Positions 1-9,646 of a DNA stretch of 64,000 nucleotides are shown one piece after another. The translations under genes were made by a program, and so were the position numbers. The stretch covers positions 1 to 64,000 of the forward strand of contig JAOTYE010000019.1 in NCBI GenBank assembly GCA_029862045.1, in the 5' to 3' direction. The notes below the pieces were generated by a model, which was not told the DNA's origin, ran no database searches, and was given only the letters and a program-made list of their open reading frames with translations. This stretch comes from Gammaproteobacteria bacterium. GTDB lineage: Bacteria > Pseudomonadota > Gammaproteobacteria > Steroidobacterales > Woeseiaceae. Positions within the stretch are counted from its first letter, which is position 1; each line of letters opens with the position of its first letter.

Positions 1-1453
1 TAGCACCAACGATATTCCCTGGCTTGACGCCGTGCACATGACCGACCTCTATCCGGTACCGTTCCGCGCCACCCTCTACATCCCGAAGAGGCTTCATCCT
101 GGCTTTGCCCGTGTTCTTGTCGGGACCGAGCAGCATCGGCTTGTCACCAATGGTCATTTTCGCCAGGGCGGCTGCAATCTCGACTGCAGGAACGTCGTGC
201 TCCTGCCGGTATTGCTCGACGAGGCCCTGCATGAATCCGAGCTCACCGATGGCAAGCGTATCCGTAATCTTCTGTTTGAAATCGGCAACGCGTTTATTGT
301 TAACCGCTCCCGTGCTCGGCAACACCATCTGTTCGATTTTCTGCCGCGTTGCTTTTTCGATCGCCGACAACATGCGTCGTTCACGCGGCGCTACAAACAG
401 GATGGCATCGCCACGTCGCCCCGCCCGTCCCGTACGGCCGATGCGGTGAATATACGCCTCGGTGTCGTATGGAACATCGTAGTTGATGACATGACTTATC
501 CTGTCTACGTCGAGACCGCGTGCTGCAACATCGGTCGCGACCACAATATCCAGTGACCCTTTCTTCAATCGCTCAACGGTTTGTTCACGATGCTTCTGAG
601 CCATGTCGCCGTTCATCGCTGCGGCAGCGTAGCCGCGGGCCTCAAGTTTCTCGGCAAGTTCCGTTGTTGCGGTCTTGGTGCGAACAAACAGCAGAATGGC
701 ATCGAAGGTTTCAACCTCGAGTATCCGCGTAAGTGCGTCAAGTTTGTGCAGGCCACTAACCTGCCAATAACGTTGGCGAATGGTTTCTGCTGTTGCGGTG
801 CGCGCCTTGATCGAAATTTCCGCTGGGTTATTCAGATAGCGCCGCGCAATTTGTTCGACCTCCTTAGGCATCGTTGCGGAGAACAAAGCCATTTGACGTT
901 TGTCGGGCGTCTGATCGAGTATCCACTTCACTTCATCAATGAATCCCATGCGTAGCATTTCATCAGCTTCGTCCAGGACCACAGCCTGCAGGCCGCCGAG
1001 CTTCAGAGTACCTCTGCGCATGTGGTCCATCAGACGACCGGGGGTTCCGACGACAACCTGTACGCCCCGTTTGAGTTGCCGAATTTGACCGCCATATTCC
1101 TGGCCACCGTAAACGGGCAGCACATGAAATCCTCTGATGTGGGACGCGTAATGCTGAAACGCTTCGGCCACTTGAATGGCCAGTTCACGAGTAGGGGTAA
1201 GCGTCAGGACCTGAATGTTTTTGTTCTGCACGTTAATCCCGGACAGTAACGGCAAGGCGAATGCGGCTGTCTTTCCAGTGCCCGTGGGGGCATGCCCCAG
1301 AATGTCCCGGCCGTTCATCAATAGCGGTATCGCCTGGCTTTGAATCGGGGTCGGTGTTTCATAGCCGATCTCATCCAACACTCGTATCAGAGGTTCGGAT
1401 AGCTTGAGATCGCGGAAACTGGTCGTGCCTGGCTTGGCATCAGACTTGGACAT
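1..1453 (-). CDS. deaD: DEAD-box ATP-dependent RNA helicase, DeaD/CsdA type (3' end beyond window)
   Basis: This is an RNA helicase that remodels structured RNA, typically in ribosome assembly and cold-shock mRNA turnover, in the cytoplasm. Read on the minus strand from the ATG at 1453, the family motifs occur in order: Q motif PTPIQSQAI, Walker A APTGTGKT, VLDEADEML, the SAT motif, and motif VI HRIGRTGRAG. After the second RecA domain comes a stretch (RERRMLSAIEKATRQKI) typical of DeaD rather than RhlE or RhlB. At least 484 codons are visible, and the C-terminal RNA-binding extension runs off the left edge, so the gene is partial. It is divergent from the ABC-F gene, with about 100 bp between the starts. 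It looks like an ordinary core gene with no sign of damage. Confidence 0.95.
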   Translation of the reverse strand, partial: MSKSDAKPGTTSFRDLKLSEPLIRVLDEIGYETPTPIQSQAIPLLMNGRDILGHAPTGTGKTAAFALPLLSGINVQNKNIQVLTLTPTRELAIQVAEAFQHYASHIRGFHVLPVYGGQEYGGQIRQLKRGVQVVVGTPGRLMDHMRRGTLKLGGLQAVVLDEADEMLRMGFIDEVKWILDQTPDKRQMALFSATMPKEVEQIARRYLNNPAEISIKARTATAETIRQRYWQVSGLHKLDALTRILEVETFDAILLFVRTKTATTELAEKLEARGYAAAAMNGDMAQKHREQTVERLKKGSLDIVVATDVAARGLDVDRISHVINYDVPYDTEAYIHRIGRTGRAGRRGDAILFVAPRERRMLSAIEKATRQKIEQMVLPSTGAVNNKRVADFKQKITDTLAIGELGFMQGLVEQYRQEHDVPAVEIAAALAKMTIGDKPMLLGPDKNTGKARMKPLRDVEGGAERYRIEVGHVHGVKPGNIVGA

Positions 1454-1552
1454 CGTATTGCTCTGGAGTAGGAAAAAGCCGGTGGAGACCCCACGGGCGG
1501 GCGAAGCATGGTAGCATCCGGCCGCTGATTCACCCCCGCCCGGCCCAAACCC

Positions 1553-3163
1553 ATGATTTCTGCAAATAATCTGTCGATTCAGTTCGGCGCTAAACCCCTG
1601 TTCGAGAATGTTTCCGCGACCTTCGGCAACGGCAATCGCTTTGGCCTGATCGGCGCGAACGGTTGCGGCAAATCAACATTGATGAAAATACTGGCCGGAG
1701 AGCTGGAGCCCTCTGCTGGCAACGTTTCTATCGAGCCCAATGCCCGCGTCGGGCAGCTTTCGCAGGACCAGTTCGCGTACGAGGAATATCGCGTACTGGA
1801 CGTGGTGATGATGGGATACGAGAAATTCTGGGCCGTGATGCAGGAACGTGATCGCATCTACTCGCTGCCCGAGATGACTGACGAAGAAGGCATTCTTGTC
1901 GCCCATCTTGAGGGCGAATTCGCGGAAATGGACGGCTATTCGGCGGAATCGCGCGCAGGCGAGCTCCTGGAGGGCATCGGTATCCCGGTCAATCAGCACC
2001 ATGGACCAATGAGCGCCATAGCACCCGGCTGGAAGCTCCGGGTGCTCCTCGCACAGGCACTGTTCTCCGATCCGGACGTGTTGCTGCTCGACGAGCCCAC
2101 CAACAACCTCGATATCAACACAATCCGATGGCTGGAAGATTTCCTGGATTCCAGCAAGTCGACGATGGTCATCATTTCGCATGATCGTCACTTTCTAAAC
2201 CGTGTGTGCACGCACATGGCCGACCTGGACTACGGCAAGTTGCAGCTTTTTCCGGGCAATTACGACGAGTACATGACAGTGGCAACGCAGGTGCGTGAGC
2301 GAATGTACGCGGACAATGCCAAGAAGAGAGCCAAGATGGCCGAGTTGCAGGCATTTGTTAGTCGTTTTTCTGCCAATGCTTCAAAAGCGAAACAAGCCAC
2401 GTCGCGCGCCAGGCAACTTGAGAAAATTCAGCTCGAAGACATCAAACCGTCGAGCCGTGTCAGCCCGTACATTCGTTTCGAGCAGGCAAAGCCACTGCGT
2501 CGTCTCGCTGTCGAAGCGACGGGTTTGAGCAAGAGTTTTGATGATGGTCCGCTCTTTGAGAACCTGGATCTCACCATCGAGGCGGGCTCGCGTGTCGCGA
2601 TTCTTGGTCCGAACGGCATCGGCAAGACGACGCTTCTACGTTGTCTGCTGCAGGAGCTCGATGTTGATAGCGGCGAGGTCAAGTGGGCGGAGAACTCACA
2701 GCGTGGCTATTTCGCCCAAGATAACGCGCACGAGTTTGAACACGACATCAGCCTGTTTGACTGGATCACACAGTGGCAACCGACCGGCTCACCCGAGCAG
2801 TTGCTCCGCGCCACGCTCGGCCGAATGTTGTTTTCCAGGGACGACAGTGAGAAATCAGTGAAGGTCGTATCGGGCGGCGAACAACGTCGCTTGATGTTCG
2901 GCAAGCTGACTTTGCAGGAACCGAATGTAATCGTGATGGACGAGCCGACGAATCATCTCGACATGGAATCGATCGAGGCCCTGAATCTCGCTCTCGAAAA
3001 TTACCCTGGCACGCTGATCTTTGTCAGCCATGACAGGGATTTCGTAGCGTCGCTTGCGACACGCATCATCGAAATGACGCCGCAGAAGATCATCGACTAT
3101 TCGGGTACCTACGATGAGTACCTTCGTTCGCAGGGACTAATTGAGAGGACTCGCGCCGCTTAA
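1553..3163 (+). CDS. ybiT: ABC-F family ATPase YbiT
   Basis: This is a 536-residue cytoplasmic ABC-F protein with two ATP-binding cassettes and no membrane segments. ABC-F proteins act on the ribosome as translation factors. Walker A motifs are GANGCGKST near residue 37 and GPNGIGKTT near 351. Walker B segments are [12 protein letters not shown] and [12 protein letters not shown]. The first signature is the YbiT-specific variant APGWKLR, and the second is VSGGEQRR. Length and sequence follow E. coli YbiT (about 530 residues) closely along the whole protein, including the linker [19 protein letters not shown]. The ATG at 1553 gives the conserved N-terminus. The gene stands alone; a repeat remnant begins about 45 bp after the stop. 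Confidence 0.95.
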   Translation: MISANNLSIQFGAKPLFENVSATFGNGNRFGLIGANGCGKSTLMKILAGELEPSAGNVSIEPNARVGQLSQDQFAYEEYRVLDVVMMGYEKFWAVMQERDRIYSLPEMTDEEGILVAHLEGEFAEMDGYSAESRAGELLEGIGIPVNQHHGPMSAIAPGWKLRVLLAQALFSDPDVLLLDEPTNNLDINTIRWLEDFLDSSKSTMVIISHDRHFLNRVCTHMADLDYGKLQLFPGNYDEYMTVATQVRERMYADNAKKRAKMAELQAFVSRFSANASKAKQATSRARQLEKIQLEDIKPSSRVSPYIRFEQAKPLRRLAVEATGLSKSFDDGPLFENLDLTIEAGSRVAILGPNGIGKTTLLRCLLQELDVDSGEVKWAENSQRGYFAQDNAHEFEHDISLFDWITQWQPTGSPEQLLRATLGRMLFSRDDSEKSVKVVSGGEQRRLMFGKLTLQEPNVIVMDEPTNHLDMESIEALNLALENYPGTLIFVSHDRDFVASLATRIIEMTPQKIIDYSGTYDEYLRSQGLIERTRAA

Positions 3164-3208
3164 GCAGATAACGATCTCTCCTTTGAATTAGCTCTCTTCA
3201 CCTGGAGT

Positions 3209-3346
3209 GAACCGCTGACACGCGGAATTTCAGAACGCTAAGTATCTGATTCAGATCTTATTGATCAACACGTTACCGGGGCGCCCGTTCCTGTAAGTGC
3301 ATGACTGTGAAGAACGATGCACAACTGATCTCCGCAAAATCCACGC
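3209..3346 (-). repeat. Degenerate tRNA-Phe-derived repeat, arm family 2
   Basis: The segment keeps the core end GACACGCGGAATTTCAG, followed by a family-2 arm: GTTACCGGGGCGCCCGTT, a GATGCA motif, and a decayed version of the paired TCACGCA sites (CCGCAAAATCCACGC). The acceptor-stem half of the tRNA piece is missing. It lies between ybiT and the lipoprotein protease gene, in the same orientation as all other copies. Confidence 0.7.
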
Positions 3347-3401
3347 TGTCAGTTAGCTGACCGCCCCTTCCCGTATCTTGCAATTTTTCTGTTACCTTAA
3401 T

Positions 3402-3420
3402 ATAGTCCGAATCGGACTAT
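3402..3420. promoter_or_regulatory. Perfect 9-bp inverted repeat, probable PadR operator
   Basis: ATAGTCCGA-A-TCGGACTAT is a perfect palindrome around a single central base. It ends 10 bp before the ATG of the lipoprotein protease gene, where a bound repressor would block transcription or translation initiation. A PadR-family regulator is encoded two genes into the same presumed transcript. Palindromic operators near PadR-controlled promoters are common, so assigning this site to that regulator is an inference from position. Confidence 0.65.
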
Positions 3421-3430
3421 TGGGGTAAAA

Positions 3431-4621
3431 ATGAAATATTCGCTGATTGCTCGACTTCTGATTGGTGGACTGGCTTTTGTCTCCTTCACCGCTTGTGTGA
3501 AGGTCGAACCGGCGCCTAATCAGATCGGTGACCATTTGTACTTCGCCGGCGATAGCGTTCGGCTCAGTACAAATTCCGACGGCGCGCACGTGTTCGTCAC
3601 GGGGTTTGTCGGCTCCAAGCGTCCATTGAATTTCATTGTCGACACCGGGTCTCCCGTCAATGTGATCGACCGTGAGATCGCCGAGACAATGGAGTTGAAA
3701 AAGATTGGCGAAAAAGAAGTCCTCTCTGGCGGTGTCGAACCGTTGACAGCCGACATTGTTGTGGTTCCGAATGTAACGGTTGACGGTCTCACCATTAAGA
3801 ACGCCGAGTTTCTGACAATGGAACTGAGCGCCATGTCACGCGGGCAGCTTCAGGGTGTACTGGGAATGACGTTGTTTGACCAGTCAATGATCACATTCGA
3901 TCCCGCTAATGACCGCATCGTCGTTTCCCAAGCCGAGTTGACTGCAGGAGATGCAGGCGTGATCGCGTACGACAAGGATGCTCAGTCTGGATTTCGAATC
4001 GAGGCGGAAGTGGTCGGTCAACCGGTAACAATGAATCTTGACACCGGTGCCCCATCCAGTTTCACCTTCCCGCTGGCCTTAAGCGCGACGATACCTCTGC
4101 AAGGCGCGCTGCGCGACGGGCCGGTCGCACAACTTGTGGGAGGCCAGCGTTCAATCCAGCTCGGCACGGTCGACGGTGAAATTAGACTCGGAGAAATCAA
4201 ATACGACAATGCACAAGTTGCGTTTATCGACCCATCGACGACTCATGGAAACATCGGCAACGCCGTACTGCGAGACCTGGTTTTGAGCATTGATCAACGC
4301 AACGGTTTGTTGCAGCTACAAAAGAGTCCGGCTAGAAAAGTGACCCGCGTAGCCGCCGCAGAAAATGTCGGCGAGCCGCGACGGCTTGGAATGCAGCTGC
4401 GCTCGCTTCCTGCCGGCACTCCGCCGACAGTCACCATGATTGAATCCGGTTCTTTGAGCGAGCGTGCTGGCCTTAAAGTCGGCGATGTACTGGTGAGCGT
4501 CAATGGACAGCCAATGCAGGATCTCGATTTCAACGAACTGAGGACGTTGTTCAATAGCGCGACGCCGTTGCGTTTCGTAGCGGAACGTACCGGCGAGCCA
4601 TTTATCGTTGAGATCCGCTGA
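3431..4621 (+). CDS. Predicted lipoprotein with two retropepsin-like lobes and a C-terminal PDZ domain
   Basis: The 396-residue protein starts with a lipoprotein-type signal (lipobox FTAC, Cys at about 22), so it is probably anchored on the periplasmic side of a membrane. Two aspartyl-protease-like lobes follow, each with an Asp-Thr-Gly: FIVDTGSPVNVI near residue 74 and MNLDTGAPSSFTF near 200. A PDZ domain lies at about 315-390 (LKVGDVLVSVNGQPM). Having two DTG motifs in one chain is consistent with an intramolecular active site. The next gene, 18 bp downstream, is a PadR regulator, followed by another lipoprotein, so the three probably form an operon controlled at the palindrome just upstream. 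The substrate is unknown. Confidence 0.8.
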   Translation: MKYSLIARLLIGGLAFVSFTACVKVEPAPNQIGDHLYFAGDSVRLSTNSDGAHVFVTGFVGSKRPLNFIVDTGSPVNVIDREIAETMELKKIGEKEVLSGGVEPLTADIVVVPNVTVDGLTIKNAEFLTMELSAMSRGQLQGVLGMTLFDQSMITFDPANDRIVVSQAELTAGDAGVIAYDKDAQSGFRIEAEVVGQPVTMNLDTGAPSSFTFPLALSATIPLQGALRDGPVAQLVGGQRSIQLGTVDGEIRLGEIKYDNAQVAFIDPSTTHGNIGNAVLRDLVLSIDQRNGLLQLQKSPARKVTRVAAAENVGEPRRLGMQLRSLPAGTPPTVTMIESGSLSERAGLKVGDVLVSVNGQPMQDLDFNELRTLFNSATPLRFVAERTGEPFIVEIR

Positions 4622-4639
4622 CATGGAATCAGATTAGCT

Positions 4640-5185
4640 ATGCGAAAACTCAGTGAACTAGAGGGCGTTGCGGTTGGCATTATTTCCAAACGCCAACCCT
4701 GCACCGCATATGCATTGCGTATGGAGCTGAAAGCATCGCCGTCTTCTCATTGGCGGGCCTCAGCCGGGGCGATTTATCCACTACTGTCCCGATTGGAAGA
4801 CGAAGGATTAATTCGCTCGACCGACGATAGCAGCGACGGCCGTGGGCGAAGGCCGCTGTCGATTACACGGGAAGGAAAAAAGGCGCTCAAGGCGTGGATC
4901 AAGGAAATAGCGAATCCCACTCTACTATCGGAAATATTCGATCCATTACGAAGCCGTATGTTCTTTCTGGGTGCACTGGCACATAAAGAACAAATAGCGC
5001 TTGCTGAGAGGGTCCTGACAGATTTGGCCCTTCATCTTGAGAATAGTCGGCAATACGTGCGTCAAAATCCAGTATCGGATGATTTCTTCGAACATCTGGG
5101 TGCCGTAGGTGGCGTAATTAATGCAGAGAGCAGAATCAAATATCTGAAAACGGTGTTGACGCAGATTCGCGAACAACAGACTTGA
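4640..5185 (+). CDS. PadR family transcriptional regulator
   Basis: The 181-residue protein has the PadR winged helix at about residues 8-80: the segment HWRASAGAIYPLLSRLEDEG holds the recognition helix, followed by a wing with RGRRPLSITREG. A helical C-terminal dimerisation half (about 100-180) follows, so it is the longer PadR type. It sits between two lipoprotein genes, 18 bp after the protease and just before the next gene. It probably autoregulates the block through the palindrome at 3402-3420. The inducing signal is unknown. The family call is firm; the regulatory target is inferred. Confidence 0.88.
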   Translation: MRKLSELEGVAVGIISKRQPCTAYALRMELKASPSSHWRASAGAIYPLLSRLEDEGLIRSTDDSSDGRGRRPLSITREGKKALKAWIKEIANPTLLSEIFDPLRSRMFFLGALAHKEQIALAERVLTDLALHLENSRQYVRQNPVSDDFFEHLGAVGGVINAESRIKYLKTVLTQIREQQT

Positions 5186-5211
5186 AACAATCATCAATTG
5201 GAGGAGTCAAG

Positions 5212-6024
5212 ATGCGCAATGCCACTTTTTTTCTCGTAATGCTTGCCGGCTGTGCAACCGCCAGCACAGCTACCCAGCCGCTGGCGATTGGGGATGGCCG
5301 AATCGATGGAAGGAAAATTGCCGGCTATGAACTGCAGTGGCAGCAATGTGCCTTGACGGACGGGAACTGGGTCGACGGGGGAATGCTTACCGAGCAGGTC
5401 ACAGTTATCGGCGATCAGATTTTGCGGCTGCGTCAAATCGCCGAAAGACAAGGCGGCCCGACGACCGTTGCCACGACCTATTTCGAGCGCGATACCTTTG
5501 GACCACGGCGAATGGAGATTGTCGCGATCATGCCTGACGCGTCTCGAAAACTACTTGCGGTACAAGAATTGAATTCGGATGGCTATCAGGGCTGGAGCGC
5601 ACTGGGTGGCGCGCGCCAAAACGTACAGGGAAAAATCAACTCGAAGATGATGCATGGCGGCGCAATGGGGCTGCCGCTTGCCACACTGGGTTATCAGGAA
5701 TCACCTGTGGAGTTTGCGGCGTCAATGATGAACTTTGATGCCACTTACCGGGTCATTGCCAGTTGGGTGGGCCGGGAAACATTTGACTACAACGGACAAA
5801 AAATCGAGGCGCTGCTGGTGGATGTAGAATGGCATCATCACGAATCCGGGGATGTCTATCCGCCGGGACCAGATGCCAGCGGTGGCCGCTACTGGCTCGT
5901 CCCGAATCCACCGGAGGGCTTCCCGAACGTACCGCGTTATCAGACGGATACTTATACGGTGGAATTCGTAAGGGGCGTTTGTCCGGAGACTGAAGCTGCC
6001 GCCACTGCAGCGTCTCAACCGTAA
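5212..6024 (+). CDS. Predicted lipoprotein of unknown function in the PadR operon
   Basis: I chose the ATG at 5212 because GGAGGA at 5200-5205 lies at good spacing and the resulting 270-residue protein begins with a short lipoprotein signal (MLAGC, Cys at about 14). The reading frame is open further upstream, but that part overlaps the PadR stop. I recognise no domain. The mature part is rich in beta-type segments and contains a WHHHESGDVYPPGPDASGG stretch near residue 210 and a late Cys (VRGVCPE). It follows padR by 26 bp and is probably co-transcribed. It could be the physiological partner or substrate of the upstream protease, but nothing in the sequence shows this. Confidence 0.7.
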   Translation: MRNATFFLVMLAGCATASTATQPLAIGDGRIDGRKIAGYELQWQQCALTDGNWVDGGMLTEQVTVIGDQILRLRQIAERQGGPTTVATTYFERDTFGPRRMEIVAIMPDASRKLLAVQELNSDGYQGWSALGGARQNVQGKINSKMMHGGAMGLPLATLGYQESPVEFAASMMNFDATYRVIASWVGRETFDYNGQKIEALLVDVEWHHHESGDVYPPGPDASGGRYWLVPNPPEGFPNVPRYQTDTYTVEFVRGVCPETEAAATAASQP

Positions 6025-6050
6025 ATTCGATTGAGCGAACGGCGAAATGA

Positions 6051-6266
6051 ATGGGCCGGAAGTCAGGCCTCGTCGAGGGTGAGCGTTACGGATATGTATT
6101 CCAAGGTCGAGAGCAGGACCTGTCCGAATGGGAAGCTCTGGAAGCAGGCTGCAAACACATCACTCAGCTCGTCATCCTCAGACTCACTGACGCAAAATCT
6201 CAGGCGACCTGTGCTGCTCTTGTAAGGGAGGAGCTCGATGGAGAGAGACGTAAGTATTTAGAATGA
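6051..6266 (+). CDS. Small hypothetical ORF (71 codons), doubtful
   Basis: This short open frame fills the space between the lipoprotein gene and the next repeat copy. The predicted product is acidic and helical (ending EELDGERRKYLE) and no family is recognised. There is no convincing ribosome binding site before the ATG at 6051. It ends two bases before the repeat starts, so it may be the end of a longer gene that was disrupted there. I list it mainly because the 659-bp interval otherwise holds no gene before 6684. Confidence 0.25.
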   Translation: MGRKSGLVEGERYGYVFQGREQDLSEWEALEAGCKHITQLVILRLTDAKSQATCAALVREELDGERRKYLE

Positions 6267-6267
6267 A

Positions 6268-6502
6268 TGGTGGCCAGGGGCAGAATGGACTCGCTTCGCT
6301 CGCCCTGCGGGCGCACTACGTGCGTCTGTCGGCGCTGCACGCCTCGGCTGAACTGCCGACACGCGGGTTTTCAGAACAGGGAATCGACAACTTACCGTAA
6401 CCCACGATCACCTAACGTTACGCACTGTGGCGATTTCGTCGCTCGGTAAGTTCTCTTGAGTTGCGGTGAGTTCTCCTGGATTTGGCACCGAAGCGGGCAC
6501 CG
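6268..6502 (-). repeat. tRNA-Phe-derived repeat with T-loop insert M1, arm family 1
   Basis: TGGTGGCCAGGGGC (the CCA end of the tRNA, minus strand) is followed by an inserted hairpin module beginning GGACTCGCTTCGCTCGCCC. The core then resumes as GAACTGCCGACACGCGGGT and TTTCAG. The arm ends in TTTGGCACCGAAGCGGGCACC, a slightly decayed pair of TGGGCACC sites. From 6503 to about 6660 I see no gene, and the start of ybaK follows. Confidence 0.8.
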
Positions 6503-6683
6503 GAGATCGACCAGCCGCTCAGCTACCACTCACTGACGGAGTTGTTGCTCGCCGCCGAGTGCGTCGGCACTGGAGAGGGTCTCGAGTCCAAAATACGTAT
6601 AAGCCACTGTCCGGACCGCCGCCGGAGCCCGGCGCGAGGCGTATAGTGGTAGCGTACTGTGGATCACGATCGAGGTGGACACT

Positions 6684-7142
6684 ATGCCAGCACAGACACT
6701 CAAGGGTTTTCTCGACAGCAACCACGTCAAGTACACCACCATCACTCACTCACCCGCGTACACGGCACAGGAAGCCGCTGCAAGCGCACACATCCCAGGG
6801 AAGGATCTCGCCAAGACGGTAATCGTCAAGGTCGACGGTGAATTCGCGATGGCTGTACTTCCCGCATCCAAGCAGGTAAGCCTCGCGCGGCTGAGAGAAG
6901 CCGCCGGAGCCAGCGACGCCGAAATCGCGTCCGAGGAGGAGTTCGAGAAGCTGTTCCCGGATTGCGAACTGGGCGCCATGCCGCCGTTCGGCAATCTCTA
7001 TGACATGCCGGTCTTCGCCGCAGAGGAACTCACCGAGGACGACGAGATCGCCTTCAACGCCGGCTCGCACTCAGAACTCGTGCAGCTTGCGTACGGCGAT
7101 TTCGACAAACTGGTGCAACCGAAAGTTGTGGCGCTGAACTAG
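6684..7142 (+). CDS. YbaK/EbsC-type aminoacyl-tRNA deacylase domain protein
   Basis: The product is a 152-residue stand-alone YbaK/ProX-fold domain. Family members hydrolyse mischarged aminoacyl-tRNA in the cytoplasm. The conserved Lys region [12 protein letters not shown] lies near residue 45, with [13 protein letters not shown] and the [15 protein letters not shown] loop (about 95-110) after it, in the order expected for the family. The ATG at 6684 is preferred over the upstream GTG because GAGG at 6672-6675 is well spaced. The neighbours (a TolB/TPR sensor and a small secreted protein) give no functional link. I do not know which tRNA is edited, so no gene symbol is given. Confidence 0.88.
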   Translation: MPAQTLKGFLDSNHVKYTTITHSPAYTAQEAAASAHIPGKDLAKTVIVKVDGEFAMAVLPASKQVSLARLREAAGASDAEIASEEEFEKLFPDCELGAMPPFGNLYDMPVFAAEELTEDDEIAFNAGSHSELVQLAYGDFDKLVQPKVVALN

Positions 7143-7240
7143 CCTCCAGACCCCAAAAGGCTGGAAAGGCGGTGAGGCACGCGCAGCCAATAGCGCGCAT
7201 CTCAAACGCCAATAGACTGTGATTTCGGATAGGGAGCGCT

Positions 7241-9613
7241 GTGAACGCCGATCTCTTGCAGGGATTCTACCTCGGAGATCTGCTCGTCGAGCCACTGAAA
7301 GGTGAAGTCACCGGTCGGGCAGGCTCCAGGCACCTTCCGCCCAAGGCGGCGGAAGTACTATTATGTCTTGCGCGCGCCCCCGGTGAGCTCGTTGCGCACG
7401 AATCGCTGCTGGAGTGCGCCTGGGGACCGGGTCATGGCAGCCATGAAGCACTAAGTCACGCGGTTAGCGAGATTCGCCTCGCGCTCGGCGATCACGCCGA
7501 CGATCCGGTCTTTATTCAAACGCTGCCAAGGCTCGGCTACCGCCTGGCGGTTAGTCCCAAGCTCCCGGGTGAGCACGCAACAAGCGTTGTCATCGGCGCC
7601 CAGGGCGGAGTTGGCGTCGAAGACATCGGCTTGTTCGAAAACCTGCAGCGCCGCGGCGTGCTCGAGACGGCTCTCGCCTACCTGATAATCGGCTGGCTGC
7701 TCGTTCAGATCGCCGACACTGTCTTCGATCAATTGCTTTTGCCGCAGTGGGCCGGGACCTTCGTGACGGTACTGGTTATCTCGGGGTTCCCGATCGCGCT
7801 CATACTGTCCTGGTTCCTCGAGTTTCGCCGCGGCCTGGCCATCGTTGACAAGCTGTCTACAGCGGACGACCGCAAGCGCCGCTTCAGCCGGACCTATATC
7901 TCTGTCGTCTGCTCGCTTGCGATCGCGGGTGTCATGGTCGCGATCTATGACCAGGTCGTCGGCCTGCCCGAGGGCGAGCCGACGGTAACGACCGAAGTTG
8001 TGCACGAACCACAGCCGCCGCCGATCGTCGAAAACTCGATCGCCGTTCTGCCGTTCGTAAACCTGGATGGCAGCCGTGAAACACAGATTTTCGCTGATGG
8101 CCTGGTCGAGGGCGTGATCAACCAGCTGTCGCGCGTCCCCGGACTACGCGTCGCATCGCGCGGCGACTCCTACACCCTGGAGCCGAACGCCCCGTCACAG
8201 GAGGTTCGGGACCGCCTGCGTGTGGAGCTATATCTCGAAGGCAGCGTCGAAATGAACGCCGATGAAATGCGCGTCACGGTGCAACTGATCAATTCCGAAG
8301 ACGGCTTTCATATTCTGTCTCGCCAGTTCGACCGGCCTCGAGAGGATTTTTTCAACTTACATGACGAGATTACGAGTCTTACAGTTGCGAACGTGCGTGT
8401 CTCCTTGCCGCCCGCGTTACAGGCGTCATCTTCCGAGCCCGTGGAAGAACCGTCTCTTAACGCCTATGTGCTCTACCGCCAGGGAATAGAGGCGTCGCGG
8501 CAACCGACGTCCATCAACACAATCGCCTCGGCACTCGGCTGGTTCGATGCGGCGCTTAGTGTCGACCCGGAATACACGGCAGCGCATGCGGGCAAGTGTG
8601 CCGTCTATGTCAAAGGCTACGGCGAGGTAGACGATCCGTCGTACATCGAGAATGCCAAGTCATCCTGCGCGACTGCACTCGCGCTGAATCCTAACCTCGA
8701 TGTCGTTCACACCTCGCTCGGCAACCTGTACAGATCGACGGGCCGGTACAACGATGCCGAAGCTGCCTACCTGACGGCGCTTGCCAACGACCCCGCCAAC
8801 AACGACGCGTTAAAAGGGCTCGGGATCGCCTATCAGCGCCTTAATCGGCCGGAAGAAGCGGAAGCCGTCTTGCGCAAGTCCATCGATATCCACCCGGGCA
8901 ACGCCGGGCTGTTCAACTCGCTCGGCGTTTTACTGTTTGAGTGGGGTCGATTCGATGAGGCCGCGACGCAGTACGAATATGCCGTTGCTCTCAGGCCCGA
9001 TGACATGAAATACATGACGAACCTTGGCTCCGCTTTCATGTTGCAGGGCAACTTCGCAGCAGCTGCGAGGTACTTCCAGAGAGCCATCGACATCAGGCCC
9101 ACGAAGAACGCGTACAGCAATCTCGGCCTGATGCATTTCTACGTCGGGGATTACGAAGCGGCGATCGAAAGCCAAAAGGCCGCCGTCGAACTGCAGCCCA
9201 ACGATCATCTTGCCCGGGCGAATCTCGGCGACACGCTATTGGCGGCCGGGCGCGCCGCAGAAGCCCGGCAAGCTTTCGAGGAAGCGAACAGGATGGCGGC
9301 GAGCGCCCTGCAGGTAAACCCGAACGATCCTCTGATCATCATGGACCTTGCGTGGATCAAGACCGGGCTCGGGGAACAGGATGAAGCGCGAAGACTCATC
9401 GACCGGGCCATGAAGCTCGTGCCGGACGATCCTTATGCGCATTACTACAACGGCCTCATGCACAATCGGGTGGGCAATAACTCGCAGGCCTTCGCGGCGC
9501 TGCAGACCGCTGTGGACCTTGGTTACTCGACGGCCTTGCTGGCCGGCGATCCTAACATCGAGAATTTAAGAGGCGACTCCCGTTTCCGCGATATCGCCAA
9601 CGGGTTGCAATGA
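7241..9613 (+). CDS. Membrane-bound winged-helix regulator with TolB-like and TPR domains (CadC-like)
   Basis: The 790-residue one-component regulator has four parts. First comes a cytoplasmic OmpR/PhoB-type winged helix (residues about 10-105: HLPPKAAEVLLCLARAPGEL, then TLPRLGYRL). Next are hydrophobic segments between about 140 and 240. A TolB N-terminal-like domain begins ENSIAVLPFVNLDG near residue 263. At least seven TPR units (about 430-780) follow. The GTG at 7241 follows AGGGAG. This layout fits a DNA-binding protein tethered in the inner membrane that senses a periplasmic or protein signal through its TPRs. The target genes are unknown; the small secreted protein 34 bp downstream may be co-transcribed. 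Confidence 0.85.
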   Translation: MNADLLQGFYLGDLLVEPLKGEVTGRAGSRHLPPKAAEVLLCLARAPGELVAHESLLECAWGPGHGSHEALSHAVSEIRLALGDHADDPVFIQTLPRLGYRLAVSPKLPGEHATSVVIGAQGGVGVEDIGLFENLQRRGVLETALAYLIIGWLLVQIADTVFDQLLLPQWAGTFVTVLVISGFPIALILSWFLEFRRGLAIVDKLSTADDRKRRFSRTYISVVCSLAIAGVMVAIYDQVVGLPEGEPTVTTEVVHEPQPPPIVENSIAVLPFVNLDGSRETQIFADGLVEGVINQLSRVPGLRVASRGDSYTLEPNAPSQEVRDRLRVELYLEGSVEMNADEMRVTVQLINSEDGFHILSRQFDRPREDFFNLHDEITSLTVANVRVSLPPALQASSSEPVEEPSLNAYVLYRQGIEASRQPTSINTIASALGWFDAALSVDPEYTAAHAGKCAVYVKGYGEVDDPSYIENAKSSCATALALNPNLDVVHTSLGNLYRSTGRYNDAEAAYLTALANDPANNDALKGLGIAYQRLNRPEEAEAVLRKSIDIHPGNAGLFNSLGVLLFEWGRFDEAATQYEYAVALRPDDMKYMTNLGSAFMLQGNFAAAARYFQRAIDIRPTKNAYSNLGLMHFYVGDYEAAIESQKAAVELQPNDHLARANLGDTLLAAGRAAEARQAFEEANRMAASALQVNPNDPLIIMDLAWIKTGLGEQDEARRLIDRAMKLVPDDPYAHYYNGLMHNRVGNNSQAFAALQTAVDLGYSTALLAGDPNIENLRGDSRFRDIANGLQ

Positions 9614-9646
9614 GCGATATGCAGAGTCGCCATGGGAGGAAAGACA

